A DNA stretch of 44,987 nt. Origin: Coprobacter sp. (GTDB lineage Bacteria > Bacteroidota > Bacteroidia > Bacteroidales > UBA11471). This document shows positions 1 to 8,783 of this stretch, piece after piece. Numbering within the stretch: the first letter of the stretch is position 1; the number at the start of each line of letters is the position of its first letter. Below the pieces are notes generated by a model. It was given only the letters and a program-made list of their open reading frames with translations. It had not been told where the DNA came from and made no database searches. The stretch covers positions 1 to 44,987 of the forward strand of contig JAFTRN010000058.1 of assembly GCA_017462265.1 (NCBI GenBank), in the 5' to 3' direction. Position numbers and translations under genes: made by a program.

Positions 1-2
1 CG

Positions 3-50
3 CTAAGCCCTCGGCTACTCAAATTCGGCCCATTCGGGCAGATATTGTGA
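3..50 (+). CDS. Possible 3' end of a gene entering from the left (partial)
   Basis: In the inverted-repeat arm, the frame starting at base 3 is open and reads LSPRLLKFGPFGQIL before TGA at 48-50. The same 15 residues close a longer open frame in the other arm (44986-44885, minus strand), where 33 codons are visible before the window ends. The match is exact because the DNA is identical there, so it adds no protein-level evidence of selection. I do not recognise the peptide. A duplicated gene or an insertion-sequence transposase is possible. It could equally be a chance open frame in a structured RNA, because the same DNA forms hairpins. Confidence 0.25.
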   Translation, partial: LSPRLLKFGPFGQIL

Positions 51-60
51 TATACTAATC

Positions 61-83
61 GATTACCTAACGGCAATCTTTTT
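61..83 (+). terminator. Terminator-like hairpin inside the left repeat arm
   Basis: On the plus strand gattacc (61-67) can pair with ggcaatc (72-78) with one mismatch, and five T follow at 79-83. This sits 11 bases after the possible stop codon at 48-50, as expected for the end of a transcript entering from the left. The identical copy is at 44852-44874 on the minus strand. Confidence 0.4.
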
Positions 84-212
84 ATAACACAAACTCAAGC
101 CCCTCTTTTTATTTTATCGCATAAATTATCTTAAATCATAGTTTTCCGAAGATTTTTAAAATCTTTATCGGACACCAATAATTTTTCATTGTGGTATTGA
201 ATCGATACGACA

Positions 213-240
213 GCGGCGAACCTCCACGGAGATTCGCCGC
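213..240 (-). terminator. Hairpin after the M16 peptidase gene
   Basis: gcggcgaa (213-220) pairs perfectly with ttcgccgc (233-240), and an inner ctcc/ggag pair continues the stem. It lies 21 bases beyond the stop codon of the M16 gene. No clear T-tract follows on the minus strand, so it may end transcription poorly or mainly protect the 3' end of the message. Confidence 0.5.
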
Positions 241-261
241 CGATATAGTATAGTTTGTTGA

Positions 262-3096
262 TTATTTGTTTTCGGCAGGAACTCCCATACGAATAACCTT
301 CATCATATCTTTGGATTTCACCACTCGCTCGGCCATTTTACGCACATCATCGGGTGTCACCTTGTCGAGGGTTTCAAGGTAGGTCGAGAAGGTCTCACGA
401 CCCGTTGTGTAATACGAGGAGAGAGTCGACATCCAATAACCATTTTCCTTGATACTACTCTGATAACTCTTCTCCATATAGGCTTTCACCTTGTCGAAAG
501 TCTCGACCGAAGGGCCCTCTGTGGCTACACGCTGCAACTCTTCGATGGTGCGAGTAGCCAATCGTTCGGCCATTTCGGTATTGGTATTGAACATTATATC
601 GTATGACCACGAGTTACGGGGCGTGCGATATACCGAACCGCTCGTCGATACGCCATAAGTACCGCCCTCTTGCTCACGAATGGTCTCGGTGTAAACCACG
701 CGCATTACTTGTGAGAGGATAGACATGGTTATACGGTTGCGTAGGTTGTCTTTCACCTTACCATCGTATGATATAATAACCGAGGTTTGGGGCGACTCCA
801 TGGTCTGATCGAATATCGCTTCGCGATAGCCGGTACGTTTTTTAGGCATTACCTTATAATCGGGCTTCTCGTGCTTACCGGTAGAGGGCAACGAAGCGAT
901 ATATTGCTCGATAAGCGGTTTGGCAACCTCTTTATCGATATTACCCACGAAGATAAAGGTGAAATCGGCGGCATTGTTCACACGCTCGGTAAACATTTCG
1001 AGTGCGCGTACATAATCGACCTTGTCGAGATCGTCCAACGAGAATCGTTTCACACGTTCGTGATTGCCATACGAAAGATACGACACTGTATCGGCCAAGG
1101 GACGTTGGGGATCGGCCTCGGCCAATTTCAAGCCATTACTCATCTGTCCTTTCCAAGCAAGGAAACGGGCACTATCGACACGGGTGGTGGTAAAACGCAG
1201 ATAGACAAGTTGCAAGAAGGTTTCAAAGTCCTTCACACTGCAATTACCCGAAATCGTCTCGCCATACGTGCTCACTTTGGCCGAGATATTGGCTTGTATA
1301 CCACTCAACTGTTTACCCAACTCCATAGCGCTGAAATCGCCCATACCGCCCATAGAAACAAGCGAGTTGATTGAAGTATAGGTAGGACGTTCGGCCACAT
1401 CGAAAAGCGAAGTACCTCCATCGCTCAATGCTTGCATAGAGATTTCATCGGCCTTGAAATCGGTCGATTTGATAATCACTTTCGCTCCATTCGACAGATA
1501 ATACTCGGTAGCACCCAGCACCTTATTCTCTTTCTCTTTCACGATAGAACCTTTTGCCGGCAACTCGGCTATAAGCGGACGTTGCTCCACATCGTCGGTA
1601 TAGGCCTCTACCTCTACTCTCCAAGCGTCGTTGTAGGCTGCGAGGAGTTGCTCCTCGGTAGGAACGGTAGAATTTTCGTTTTCCTCACCCATCATCAAGA
1701 GAGTCGTATTACGACCATCTTGCGGGAAATAGGTACGGAACTGTGCATTGACGGCGTCGAGTGTGATAATCGACAAAAGATTGGTATAGAGCGCATAGGC
1801 GGTCTCTTCCGACATTTGAGGTGTCTTTTGCAAGAAATGGTCGAGCGCCTTATTTACAAAAGCTTCGTTTTTCTGCGTACCACGTTCATTATAGCTTTTC
1901 TCCACAAGAGAGGTAATTTCGGCCACGGCACGATTCATCTCACCTTGTGTGAAACCATACATATAGGCCTGCTTGGCCACCTTAATGAGCGCGTCGAGTG
2001 CCTCGTTCCACGCACCTGTCTTATAAGCTGTAGCGAGGACAAAGGCTTCTCGGGTGGGAGAATACATATAGTCACCCTTGCCCACTGAGGCCGAGAGGAA
2101 CGGAGGATTTTCCACTTGGAGCAATTCCGTATAACGGGTATTGATCATGACCGAAATCAATACTCGCATCATATCGATGTATTCGGCTTCAAACGTCATT
2201 TTGTAGCCATCGGGCTTCACAGGCAATTTATACATGATGCGCAACATATTCGATTGCGACTCTTTATCTGAGGCTATGGCCACGACAGGTTCGTCGTTGT
2301 CGGGTATCTGTATGTATTCGCGCACGGCGGCATTCACCGGTGCAGGAACATCTTGCCACAACTCTTTGATTTTTGCCTCTACGCGATCCACATCTACATC
2401 ACCCACTACGATAATACCCTGCAAATCGGGACGATACCATTTGTGGTAATAGTCACGTATAGCCTGATAGGGGAAATTATCGACCACTTCCATCGTACCA
2501 ATAGGCATACGATGTCCATAACGATTGCCATTGGGATAGAGTATGGGGAGTACCTTCTCGGTCATGCGTTGACTTGCCGAGTTGCGGGTACGCCACTCCT
2601 CGTGTATGACTTTTCGTTCGGCATCGATTTCGGCCTCTTCGAGCGCGATAGCCGAAGCCCAATCGTGAAGTATCAGCAAACACGAATCAATAAGTCCTTC
2701 GCGAGCAGGAACGTCCGAAATATTATATACCGTCTCGTCGATAGAAGTATAAGCGTTGAGATTGGCTCCAAATTTCACACCGTTCTGCTCAAGATAGTTA
2801 ATCAAGTTCTTCCCGGGGAAATTTTTCGTTCCGTTGAAGGCCATGTGCTCGAGGAAGTGCGCGAGGCCGCGTTGGTGATCCTCTTCAAGGATAGAGCCCA
2901 CACGTTGAGCGATATAAAACTCTACACGATCGGCGGGAAGTTCGTTGTGACAGATGTAGTAGGTAAGTCCGTTATCGAGTTTTCCCATGCGTATAGCCGG
3001 GTCGAGTGTCTCGGGCAACGGTTGTTGTGCTCCGGCAAGTGCCGGCATACACACACATACTGCCACCAACAATTGTTTCAAGAAATTCTTCATCAT
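262..3096 (-). CDS. M16 family zinc metallopeptidase (pitrilysin/insulinase-like), secreted
   Basis: 944 residues, beginning with a signal peptide (hydrophobic core about 8-22, AGAQQ cleavage region). The zinc motif HFLEH is at about residues 80-84, preceded by RGLA and followed by MAFNGT, and the third ligand is probably the Glu near 160 in DAERKVIHEEW. The length fits the two-domain M16 proteins in which an active N-terminal half is joined to an inactive C-terminal half; the latter contains GGTYGV near residue 820. It probably cleaves peptides in the periplasm. A hairpin with a T-tract and a -7 box separate it from the upstream DUF4450-like gene, so it is probably its own unit and may have nothing to do with glycan use. 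Either of two consecutive Met codons could be the start. Confidence 0.95.
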   Translation of the reverse strand: MMKNFLKQLLVAVCVCMPALAGAQQPLPETLDPAIRMGKLDNGLTYYICHNELPADRVEFYIAQRVGSILEEDHQRGLAHFLEHMAFNGTKNFPGKNLINYLEQNGVKFGANLNAYTSIDETVYNISDVPAREGLIDSCLLILHDWASAIALEEAEIDAERKVIHEEWRTRNSASQRMTEKVLPILYPNGNRYGHRMPIGTMEVVDNFPYQAIRDYYHKWYRPDLQGIIVVGDVDVDRVEAKIKELWQDVPAPVNAAVREYIQIPDNDEPVVAIASDKESQSNMLRIMYKLPVKPDGYKMTFEAEYIDMMRVLISVMINTRYTELLQVENPPFLSASVGKGDYMYSPTREAFVLATAYKTGAWNEALDALIKVAKQAYMYGFTQGEMNRAVAEITSLVEKSYNERGTQKNEAFVNKALDHFLQKTPQMSEETAYALYTNLLSIITLDAVNAQFRTYFPQDGRNTTLLMMGEENENSTVPTEEQLLAAYNDAWRVEVEAYTDDVEQRPLIAELPAKGSIVKEKENKVLGATEYYLSNGAKVIIKSTDFKADEISMQALSDGGTSLFDVAERPTYTSINSLVSMGGMGDFSAMELGKQLSGIQANISAKVSTYGETISGNCSVKDFETFLQLVYLRFTTTRVDSARFLAWKGQMSNGLKLAEADPQRPLADTVSYLSYGNHERVKRFSLDDLDKVDYVRALEMFTERVNNAADFTFIFVGNIDKEVAKPLIEQYIASLPSTGKHEKPDYKVMPKKRTGYREAIFDQTMESPQTSVIISYDGKVKDNLRNRITMSILSQVMRVVYTETIREQEGGTYGVSTSGSVYRTPRNSWSYDIMFNTNTEMAERLATRTIEELQRVATEGPSVETFDKVKAYMEKSYQSSIKENGYWMSTLSSYYTTGRETFSTYLETLDKVTPDDVRKMAERVVKSKDMMKVIRMGVPAENK

Positions 3097-3130
3097 AGTT
3101 TCTTATTTAATGTTTTTAGATACATATTCG

Positions 3131-3176
3131 ATAAAAAAAAGAGGAATATGAGAGTCTTACTCCACATACTCCTCTC
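3131..3176 (-). terminator. Rho-independent terminator between DUF4450-like gene and M16 gene
   Basis: On the minus strand an 11-bp stem with one mismatch (3165-3175 with 3140-3150) is followed by a run of T (3132-3140). It lies about 75 bases beyond the stop of the DUF4450-like gene and 35 bases upstream of the M16 start. It probably ends the large transport operon. Confidence 0.75.
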
Positions 3177-3185
3177 TTATGGCGT

Positions 3186-3193
3186 CAAAGGTA
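3186..3193 (-). promoter_or_regulatory. Possible Bacteroidota -7 box upstream of the M16 gene
   Basis: The minus strand reads TACCTTTG, an exact match to the Bacteroidota -7 consensus TAnnTTTG. The nearest TTTG upstream is only 12 bases away, closer than the usual spacing of about 19-20. Transcription from here would start just before the terminator hairpin at 3131-3176, so the hairpin would form the 5' end of the M16 leader. Confidence 0.4.
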
Positions 3194-3249
3194 CGTTTTT
3201 TTTATCAAATTTAACGTCTTCAGACAATAAGAGTTGTTAAAAAACAGCT

Positions 3250-6200
3250 TTATCGTTCGAGAGTTACCGCCATGAGACCTATTACCACCTCTGTCGATTG
3301 CACCGAGAGGGTGAGGCTCTTCAACTCGCGACTATCGTCGAGCGGAAGGTCGAGTATCACACCGGCTCCCCCGGGTATGTTACGATTGTCGGCCCCGCGG
3401 AAATTGTATATACTCTGCACATCTCGCGTGATAATACCATCGCGGAACAACACCCTGTAAGGACGAGGCGCATCTACTCGATACGATACCCCATCGATAT
3501 AGAAATCTTGGTCTATGGGACACCAAGTCTCGGGGTTGATAAGGGGCAGTTCCGAGGTTGTACCATCGGTATAGGTCACCGTTACAGTTCCGTTTACCAT
3601 GTGGCATTGCATATGATTGGTCGAACCGGCCATCAGCAAATAGGCCCGAGAGGCCTTGCCGGCAAGCGGTACCGTCACCCGGTCGGGGTAGTTGTCCCAA
3701 AGGGTGGTATAAATGATATTCTGTAACGTGCTATCGCTATGCACACGGAAAGGTACTCCGAGCGGAGTATCGAGGCGGTCGTCGGTGACGGCTCGCAACA
3801 ATCCGCTGTCGTCGATCTCGGCATAAGCTTTGGGGTGACACCACTCCCCTATTCCCTGTACCGGAACTTGTAACGTAGTATAGGGCGAACGAGGAGACAG
3901 GTATTTGTTACGGAAAATATCGGTTACACGGGCGTTGAAATCGTTATCGATATTTACCGGTTCATAGCGCATCGAACGCGACGGACGGATATTCCAGTTG
4001 ATACAATCGAATGTGGCGACAACCTTGTCATCGTCGTACACGACCACTTTGTTGCTACCGGGGACAGCACAAGTAGTCGGCACATGAATCGGTTGTGATA
4101 CGTGTCGTGCCGGTATCTCTATAGTATGAGTATAGGCATTACGACCGGGATTCACAACGCAACGTAGCGATAATGGTTCGCCGGTATGATTTTGCAACGC
4201 AAACGAGAGGGCAGGCTTCTCCTGCTCCACCGCAGTCGGGGTAACAGGTTGCTCCACGCACAGAGCTATCGGTTGCCACCACATCATGTCGCCCTGCGCC
4301 AACTGCACAAAGAGGGTGCGGTTTCCGGTATTGGCATTGATGGTCGCTGTAAGGTCGTGCGTACCCTGCTCGACAGCCGACAACAAGCGTTGCTCATCGC
4401 GCACCGAGAGCAGTTGCACATCATGGGGCAAAGAGAGACGCCACGGCTTACCCACGACCGCCGTATCGGCATAGGTAGGTGTCACCAGAGTGTCGCCGGC
4501 CCATACTATTTCTATTTTCTGCACACTGCCCGACGGGGCTGCCACCTCTATACGCGGTGTACCCACACTGTTTTCTCGCAATGTCCAATTGGTTTTCTTT
4601 CCATTCACCTTCACCGATTTCACCGCCGAGCGACGAGCTTTCACATCTAAGGTCAACGATAACGGTTTGTCAAATTGCAAACGAAATGAATAGGTATCTT
4701 TAAGGCCTTTACGCTCGAAATCATACGCGATATCGGAGGTCTCGAAAGAGGCATGGTCCCACTCCGTGGGGAATCCCGGACGTACCACGATACGATCGTT
4801 CATAGCATCGGGCAACACGCCATATAGGCCCTGTACCAACGCCCGAGAGGCAACGCCCACGGGGTCGGAAAAGTCGCGATAGCACTCGCCTCGTGCGGCA
4901 TCGTAGGTACTCACCTGTCCGAAATTGCCTGGACTTCCTCCCAAGTACATTCCGTCGAGAATAGAGCTCTTGAACAAGTGGAATGCCTCATCGCTGCGGC
5001 CACTCTGCCAGTAGGCCAATGCCGTGTGCATGACCTCGGCAAAAGCCACGTTGTTAATACTCCACATATAGGGTAGCCACGTAGTAGTGGCTATCGTGGC
5101 ATAGTCGTCGCGATCGAGCCCCTCGGCACGAACCGGGATATGCGGTATCTCGGTATCGACATAGCGTGTAGCCTGCCACGACTGGAAATCGTCGTGAATA
5201 TCCGAGTCGATGGCGTGATACACGGTCCATATACCGGCATCGGGGTGCACACGTTGCAAGCCCATAAAATCCTTAAACTCGGCCCAGCGACCTTTGTCCG
5301 AGAGCCACAAATTTTTATTTATGGCATTCAATATTTTGGAGGCCTCACGGCGATAGGGTTCGGGGTTCTCGCCTATCTTCTCGGCTATCTCGGCCGCCAT
5401 TTTGTTGGCCCGATAGTTATAGGCCGACGAGTGTGTCACACCGCCACTGTTGTATTGTAAGGCGTCGCTCGCCCATATACAGCAATAGGCATCGTACAGG
5501 CCATCATCGTTGGGATCGAAATTGCGTTTTTCCCACGCCAAGTGACGCTCCAGTACCGGCCACATCTTGCGCACATAGTCCATATCACCGGTCCAATTGA
5601 AATGCCACAACAGTTCATCGATATAGCAAAGATTCATATCGTAGTGGTGCATAAGGCGTGTTTGTCGGGGATTGCGGGTGATATAGCCGTTACTATACAT
5701 CGGCGTGCCCCACTTCTTCAAGGCGCGAGCCATATTCAACGTCGTATCCTGCATCGGGTGAGGAAACACCGGTTCTATCTCGGTGATTTGAGAGGCGGCA
5801 TATCCGTCGAAATGGACGCGTGCCCGGTCGTGACGACCTACGGCGTCGCCCGTATAGGCGGCTCGCCAACCATTGAGCGGCATACGCCAACCGATAGCGC
5901 CATGCACCCACACGCCCGTAGCCTCGTCCCATACGGCGTCGGCAGCCATACTGAGCGACTCACCCAACGTATTGAAATAGGCATCGGGAGTCTCTATGCG
6001 CACGGTGGCAGCTATCTCGGCACGGCTCGCATCGGCACGTTGAAAGGCAGCACTCAAATCGTTGTATTTCCATTCCCCGGCAAGGGTGGTCGGGTTGTAT
6101 ATAGACAGATATAGCGGCGACTTGCTCAGTAACGCCGTGCCCGAAATTATCGGGCATTTGTCCGACGGGGCAGCACCACGCATCGCCAACGGACTGGTGC

Positions 6201-6960
6201 GTACCATGGCATCACCTATTTGTGCAGTTGCAGCCTCGGGCACTACCGCCGTAAGGTGGCACACAGGATTTTTCCCGGTAGTGGGATTTTCGCCGGCCAA
6301 GTAGCTGTTTATTATATCACGAGAGGTTCCATACCATATATCAAAGCCTGTCTTACCGGTACGATACACGTTATTGGCGCAATATTCGGGTTTCAAATCG
6401 AAGCAATCGATGGGGTCCACACCCATATCACCTTCGCGACTGAATCGTTTATTGGTAGCACCGCCATAGAGCCATACCAGCCGTGTATCGGCAGGTAATT
6501 TCTTACCCTCTATCTGCAATATCATACCATCGGCCTCATAGAGAGCAAGGGCCTTGATTACAATCTCGCCTTTACCCAATAGTGGATCGGTAATCGAGTA
6601 TGTGCGACTGCCGGCCCGATAACGGGCTTCGATATTCGCGGCATCGTTGAGCCACAGACTCTTCTCGCCACAAATCACTCCCAGAGTTATGTTTCCACCC
6701 ATGCGCGGCATATAGAGGGCAAACTCGGGCACGTCGCTTGTTTCGAGGCGGAACCCGGTATTCGTACCATACAGGGCGCGTGTGAATTTACGATCGCCAT
6801 TGTGTATCACGAAGTCCTTTCCGTCGGGGCGATACCGCAACGTTCTCTCACTGCCCGGCGCTGTGCGCACCGACTTCGACGAGGTATAGAGCTGGGCCTG
6901 CCCGGGTAGTACCACGGCGACAGAGAGTAATAGAGAACTAACAAGTTTTGATATTTTCAT
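3250..6960 (-). CDS. Large DUF4450-like secreted protein, putative six-hairpin glycosidase
   Basis: 1236 residues from the ATG at 6960. That start directly precedes a signal peptide (MKISKLV, hydrophobic core, GQAQ); an upstream in-frame start would add ten poorly fitting residues. The N-terminal ~330 residues look like beta-sandwich. The middle (about 360-770) is rich in Trp and aromatic residues and has the feel of an (alpha/alpha)6 barrel, with WASDALQYNSGG, TTTWLPYMWS and SPGNFGQ motifs. The C-terminal ~400 residues look like beta-rich accessory domains. I place it in the DUF4450 family from memory of such proteins; the substrate is unknown. It follows SusD after an 82-base gap containing a hairpin, so it is probably the last gene of the transport operon and may act on imported oligosaccharides in the periplasm. 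Confidence 0.75.
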   Translation of the reverse strand: MKISKLVSSLLLSVAVVLPGQAQLYTSSKSVRTAPGSERTLRYRPDGKDFVIHNGDRKFTRALYGTNTGFRLETSDVPEFALYMPRMGGNITLGVICGEKSLWLNDAANIEARYRAGSRTYSITDPLLGKGEIVIKALALYEADGMILQIEGKKLPADTRLVWLYGGATNKRFSREGDMGVDPIDCFDLKPEYCANNVYRTGKTGFDIWYGTSRDIINSYLAGENPTTGKNPVCHLTAVVPEAATAQIGDAMVRTSPLAMRGAAPSDKCPIISGTALLSKSPLYLSIYNPTTLAGEWKYNDLSAAFQRADASRAEIAATVRIETPDAYFNTLGESLSMAADAVWDEATGVWVHGAIGWRMPLNGWRAAYTGDAVGRHDRARVHFDGYAASQITEIEPVFPHPMQDTTLNMARALKKWGTPMYSNGYITRNPRQTRLMHHYDMNLCYIDELLWHFNWTGDMDYVRKMWPVLERHLAWEKRNFDPNDDGLYDAYCCIWASDALQYNSGGVTHSSAYNYRANKMAAEIAEKIGENPEPYRREASKILNAINKNLWLSDKGRWAEFKDFMGLQRVHPDAGIWTVYHAIDSDIHDDFQSWQATRYVDTEIPHIPVRAEGLDRDDYATIATTTWLPYMWSINNVAFAEVMHTALAYWQSGRSDEAFHLFKSSILDGMYLGGSPGNFGQVSTYDAARGECYRDFSDPVGVASRALVQGLYGVLPDAMNDRIVVRPGFPTEWDHASFETSDIAYDFERKGLKDTYSFRLQFDKPLSLTLDVKARRSAVKSVKVNGKKTNWTLRENSVGTPRIEVAAPSGSVQKIEIVWAGDTLVTPTYADTAVVGKPWRLSLPHDVQLLSVRDEQRLLSAVEQGTHDLTATINANTGNRTLFVQLAQGDMMWWQPIALCVEQPVTPTAVEQEKPALSFALQNHTGEPLSLRCVVNPGRNAYTHTIEIPARHVSQPIHVPTTCAVPGSNKVVVYDDDKVVATFDCINWNIRPSRSMRYEPVNIDNDFNARVTDIFRNKYLSPRSPYTTLQVPVQGIGEWCHPKAYAEIDDSGLLRAVTDDRLDTPLGVPFRVHSDSTLQNIIYTTLWDNYPDRVTVPLAGKASRAYLLMAGSTNHMQCHMVNGTVTVTYTDGTTSELPLINPETWCPIDQDFYIDGVSYRVDAPRPYRVLFRDGIITRDVQSIYNFRGADNRNIPGGAGVILDLPLDDSRELKSLTLSVQSTEVVIGLMAVTLER

Positions 6961-6988
6961 AGATGTATCTTTAGTGGTCCGAATACGC

Positions 6989-7021
6989 AAGTGACCGAAG
7001 CGGGAAGCACTTCGGTCACTT
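6989..7021 (-). terminator. Intercistronic hairpin between susD and the DUF4450-like gene
   Basis: A perfect stem of about 12 bp (aagtgaccgaag at 6989-7000 with cttcggtcactt at 7010-7021) with a short loop. No T-tract follows on the minus strand. It begins about 20 bases after the SusD stop codon. Such hairpins after susC/susD often stabilise the upstream message or reduce read-through; the role here is inferred. Confidence 0.6.
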
Positions 7022-7042
7022 CACATATTTATGGATTATCAA

Positions 7043-8764
7043 TTAGTTGGCAAATTTATAGTTGACAAACCAACCTTTATCATCGAGCAATGCAGCCTCG
7101 GCGTCGGCACGTCCGGCAGCCACCCATTTCACAAAGAAATCGCGGTTTTCGGGGTTGCGACGCATCAAGCGATACATATTGTACATTACGTGTCCCTCGC
7201 CCGAAAGTTCGAAGAAGTTTTCTTCGGCGATGAGCGAGTCGAGTTTCCACAATTGTTCCTCAGCCGAGTAGAGAGGCGCGTAAGTAGAGTCGGGGCTCAT
7301 CGTAGTAGAGAGTATATCCGTACCTACGTTACCCATGGCTACACGACCACGCACACCCTTGTTGATGTATTGCGAGCTCGACATGGTGTGGTTGGTACCG
7401 CAATAGAGGTTTCCGGGGAAGCCGGGTATCATGTCGAAGCAAGAGCCTATGCGATAAGCACCGATTTCGGTGTTCCAATAGGTACCTATACCTTGGTTCA
7501 TGATGACCAACGCTGCCTCGATGTAGGCATCGCGCATATCGGCATCGGCCGTACGAGCCAATCCGGCGAGCGCCTCACAGAGCATCAGGTGCAAACCACC
7601 GGCACGATATATGGCGATGATGCGCTCGGTTGCAGCATCTTGAGTTATACCGGTAATCCACTTGGTAAGTACGAGGTTGCCGGCTTCGTTTTCGGTGAAT
7701 GTAGCACCACGGCCACGATAGCGGTCGGACTTCACGGCATTCTCGGTACAAGCCACGCTGGTGGTGTCGAAACGGTCGATAGCCACCTGAGTGGGACGTA
7801 CATAGTAGCTATAAGGGTGCGCGTCCGACGCGTAATCTTCGAGACGATTGGTCTGGCCCTGACGGGGAGTGTACGATGCCATCACCACATCTTCCCAGCG
7901 ATAATAGGTGTGCAACGCATTTTTCCAACCGCTGCTGTATGCGCCACGCAAGCAGCAGGTATAACATTCACCGCCCGATACGAAACCACTGTTGGTGATT
8001 TCTTGCACGATATTGTTGTAGGCAAGCTGATAGTTACCGGTCCACAAATAGAGTTCCGAAAGGAGAATCCAGGGGGTAAATTGGTAACGGTCGAACTGTT
8101 GGATACTTGCGTTCTCACCGGTCATACTGGGGAAAAGGAACTTCGCCCAACGGGTTACTTGCAATCCATCGACGCCATACATACCCGTGTTCATCAACTC
8201 GATACATTTGTTGAGCACGCCGTCCAAATCGAGTACGGGATATTTAGCTATATCCTGATATTCGGTCAAGGGATCGTCGAAATAGGCAGCTTCACCATAT
8301 ATCTTGGCCAACATCATATAGGCCCACACCTTGTAGCGAATGGCAGTAGAGATATACAACTCAAACGTCACACCATATTTCTCCTCGAATACGAGCGAAG
8401 TGGGATTGGCCTTACGATAGTCATCGACATGTTTCACATAGTCGTTGACATTCATGATAATACGATAATATCCGGCAGGATCGGCATGAGTATTACCGGT
8501 GAGGTCGCCATAGTTCCAGATATTCCACAACTCGGTAGGGGCATTTTCGGTAGGTTCGAGCAGGTCGCCACGCAGACCTTCGAGAATGGGTGCTTGGTCG
8601 GCGACATCGGCTACCAACGAAGCGATACCCCAAAGTCCGGAATAGAGTTCGGCATTTACGCCTACATACTCATCTTCGTTGAGCAAATCGGTATCGTCAG
8701 AACAAGATATAAGCAATGCCGACGCAACAAACAGAGCAGCTAATTTTTCCAATATATTTTTCAT
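7043..8764 (-). CDS. SusD/RagB-family surface glycan-binding lipoprotein (pair 1)
   Basis: 573 residues with a lipoprotein signal ending LLISC at Cys21, followed by SDDTD, the acidic pattern linked to surface export of Bacteroidota lipoproteins. The N-terminal region with helical repeats, the central segment with many Trp and Tyr, and the C-terminal NPENRDFFVKW region fit SusD/RagB proteins. It lies 19 bases after its SusC partner. SusD proteins cap the SusC barrel and bind the oligosaccharide before import. The ligand is inferred to be a pectic oligosaccharide from the neighbouring enzymes only. Confidence 0.93.
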   Translation of the reverse strand: MKNILEKLAALFVASALLISCSDDTDLLNEDEYVGVNAELYSGLWGIASLVADVADQAPILEGLRGDLLEPTENAPTELWNIWNYGDLTGNTHADPAGYYRIIMNVNDYVKHVDDYRKANPTSLVFEEKYGVTFELYISTAIRYKVWAYMMLAKIYGEAAYFDDPLTEYQDIAKYPVLDLDGVLNKCIELMNTGMYGVDGLQVTRWAKFLFPSMTGENASIQQFDRYQFTPWILLSELYLWTGNYQLAYNNIVQEITNSGFVSGGECYTCCLRGAYSSGWKNALHTYYRWEDVVMASYTPRQGQTNRLEDYASDAHPYSYYVRPTQVAIDRFDTTSVACTENAVKSDRYRGRGATFTENEAGNLVLTKWITGITQDAATERIIAIYRAGGLHLMLCEALAGLARTADADMRDAYIEAALVIMNQGIGTYWNTEIGAYRIGSCFDMIPGFPGNLYCGTNHTMSSSQYINKGVRGRVAMGNVGTDILSTTMSPDSTYAPLYSAEEQLWKLDSLIAEENFFELSGEGHVMYNMYRLMRRNPENRDFFVKWVAAGRADAEAALLDDKGWFVNYKFAN

Positions 8765-8783
8765 AATCTAAATCTCCTTTGGT

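Larger units (their letters stand above)
1..191. repeat. Left arm of a ~191-bp inverted repeat flanking the locus
   Basis: Bases 1-191 match the reverse complement of 44743-44934. The first 88 positions are identical by eye. Positions about 89-130 are diverged, with one single-base length difference, and positions about 131-191 are again nearly identical. The arm may continue to the left of the window. It lies downstream of the M16 gene and points inward. Inside it are a possible 3' end of a reading frame (stop at 48-50), a small terminator-like hairpin at 61-83, and a near-palindrome around 147-170 (ccgaagattt paired with aaatctttatcgg). The function is unknown. Candidates are a duplicated gene end, the end of an old insertion sequence, or a dispersed repeat. 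Confidence 0.9.

Noticed and set aside
1..191. Repeat arms as ends of ribosomal RNA operons, 5S RNA, tmRNA or RNase P RNA
   Set aside because: I could not find any of the conserved sequence blocks of these RNAs in the visible arms.
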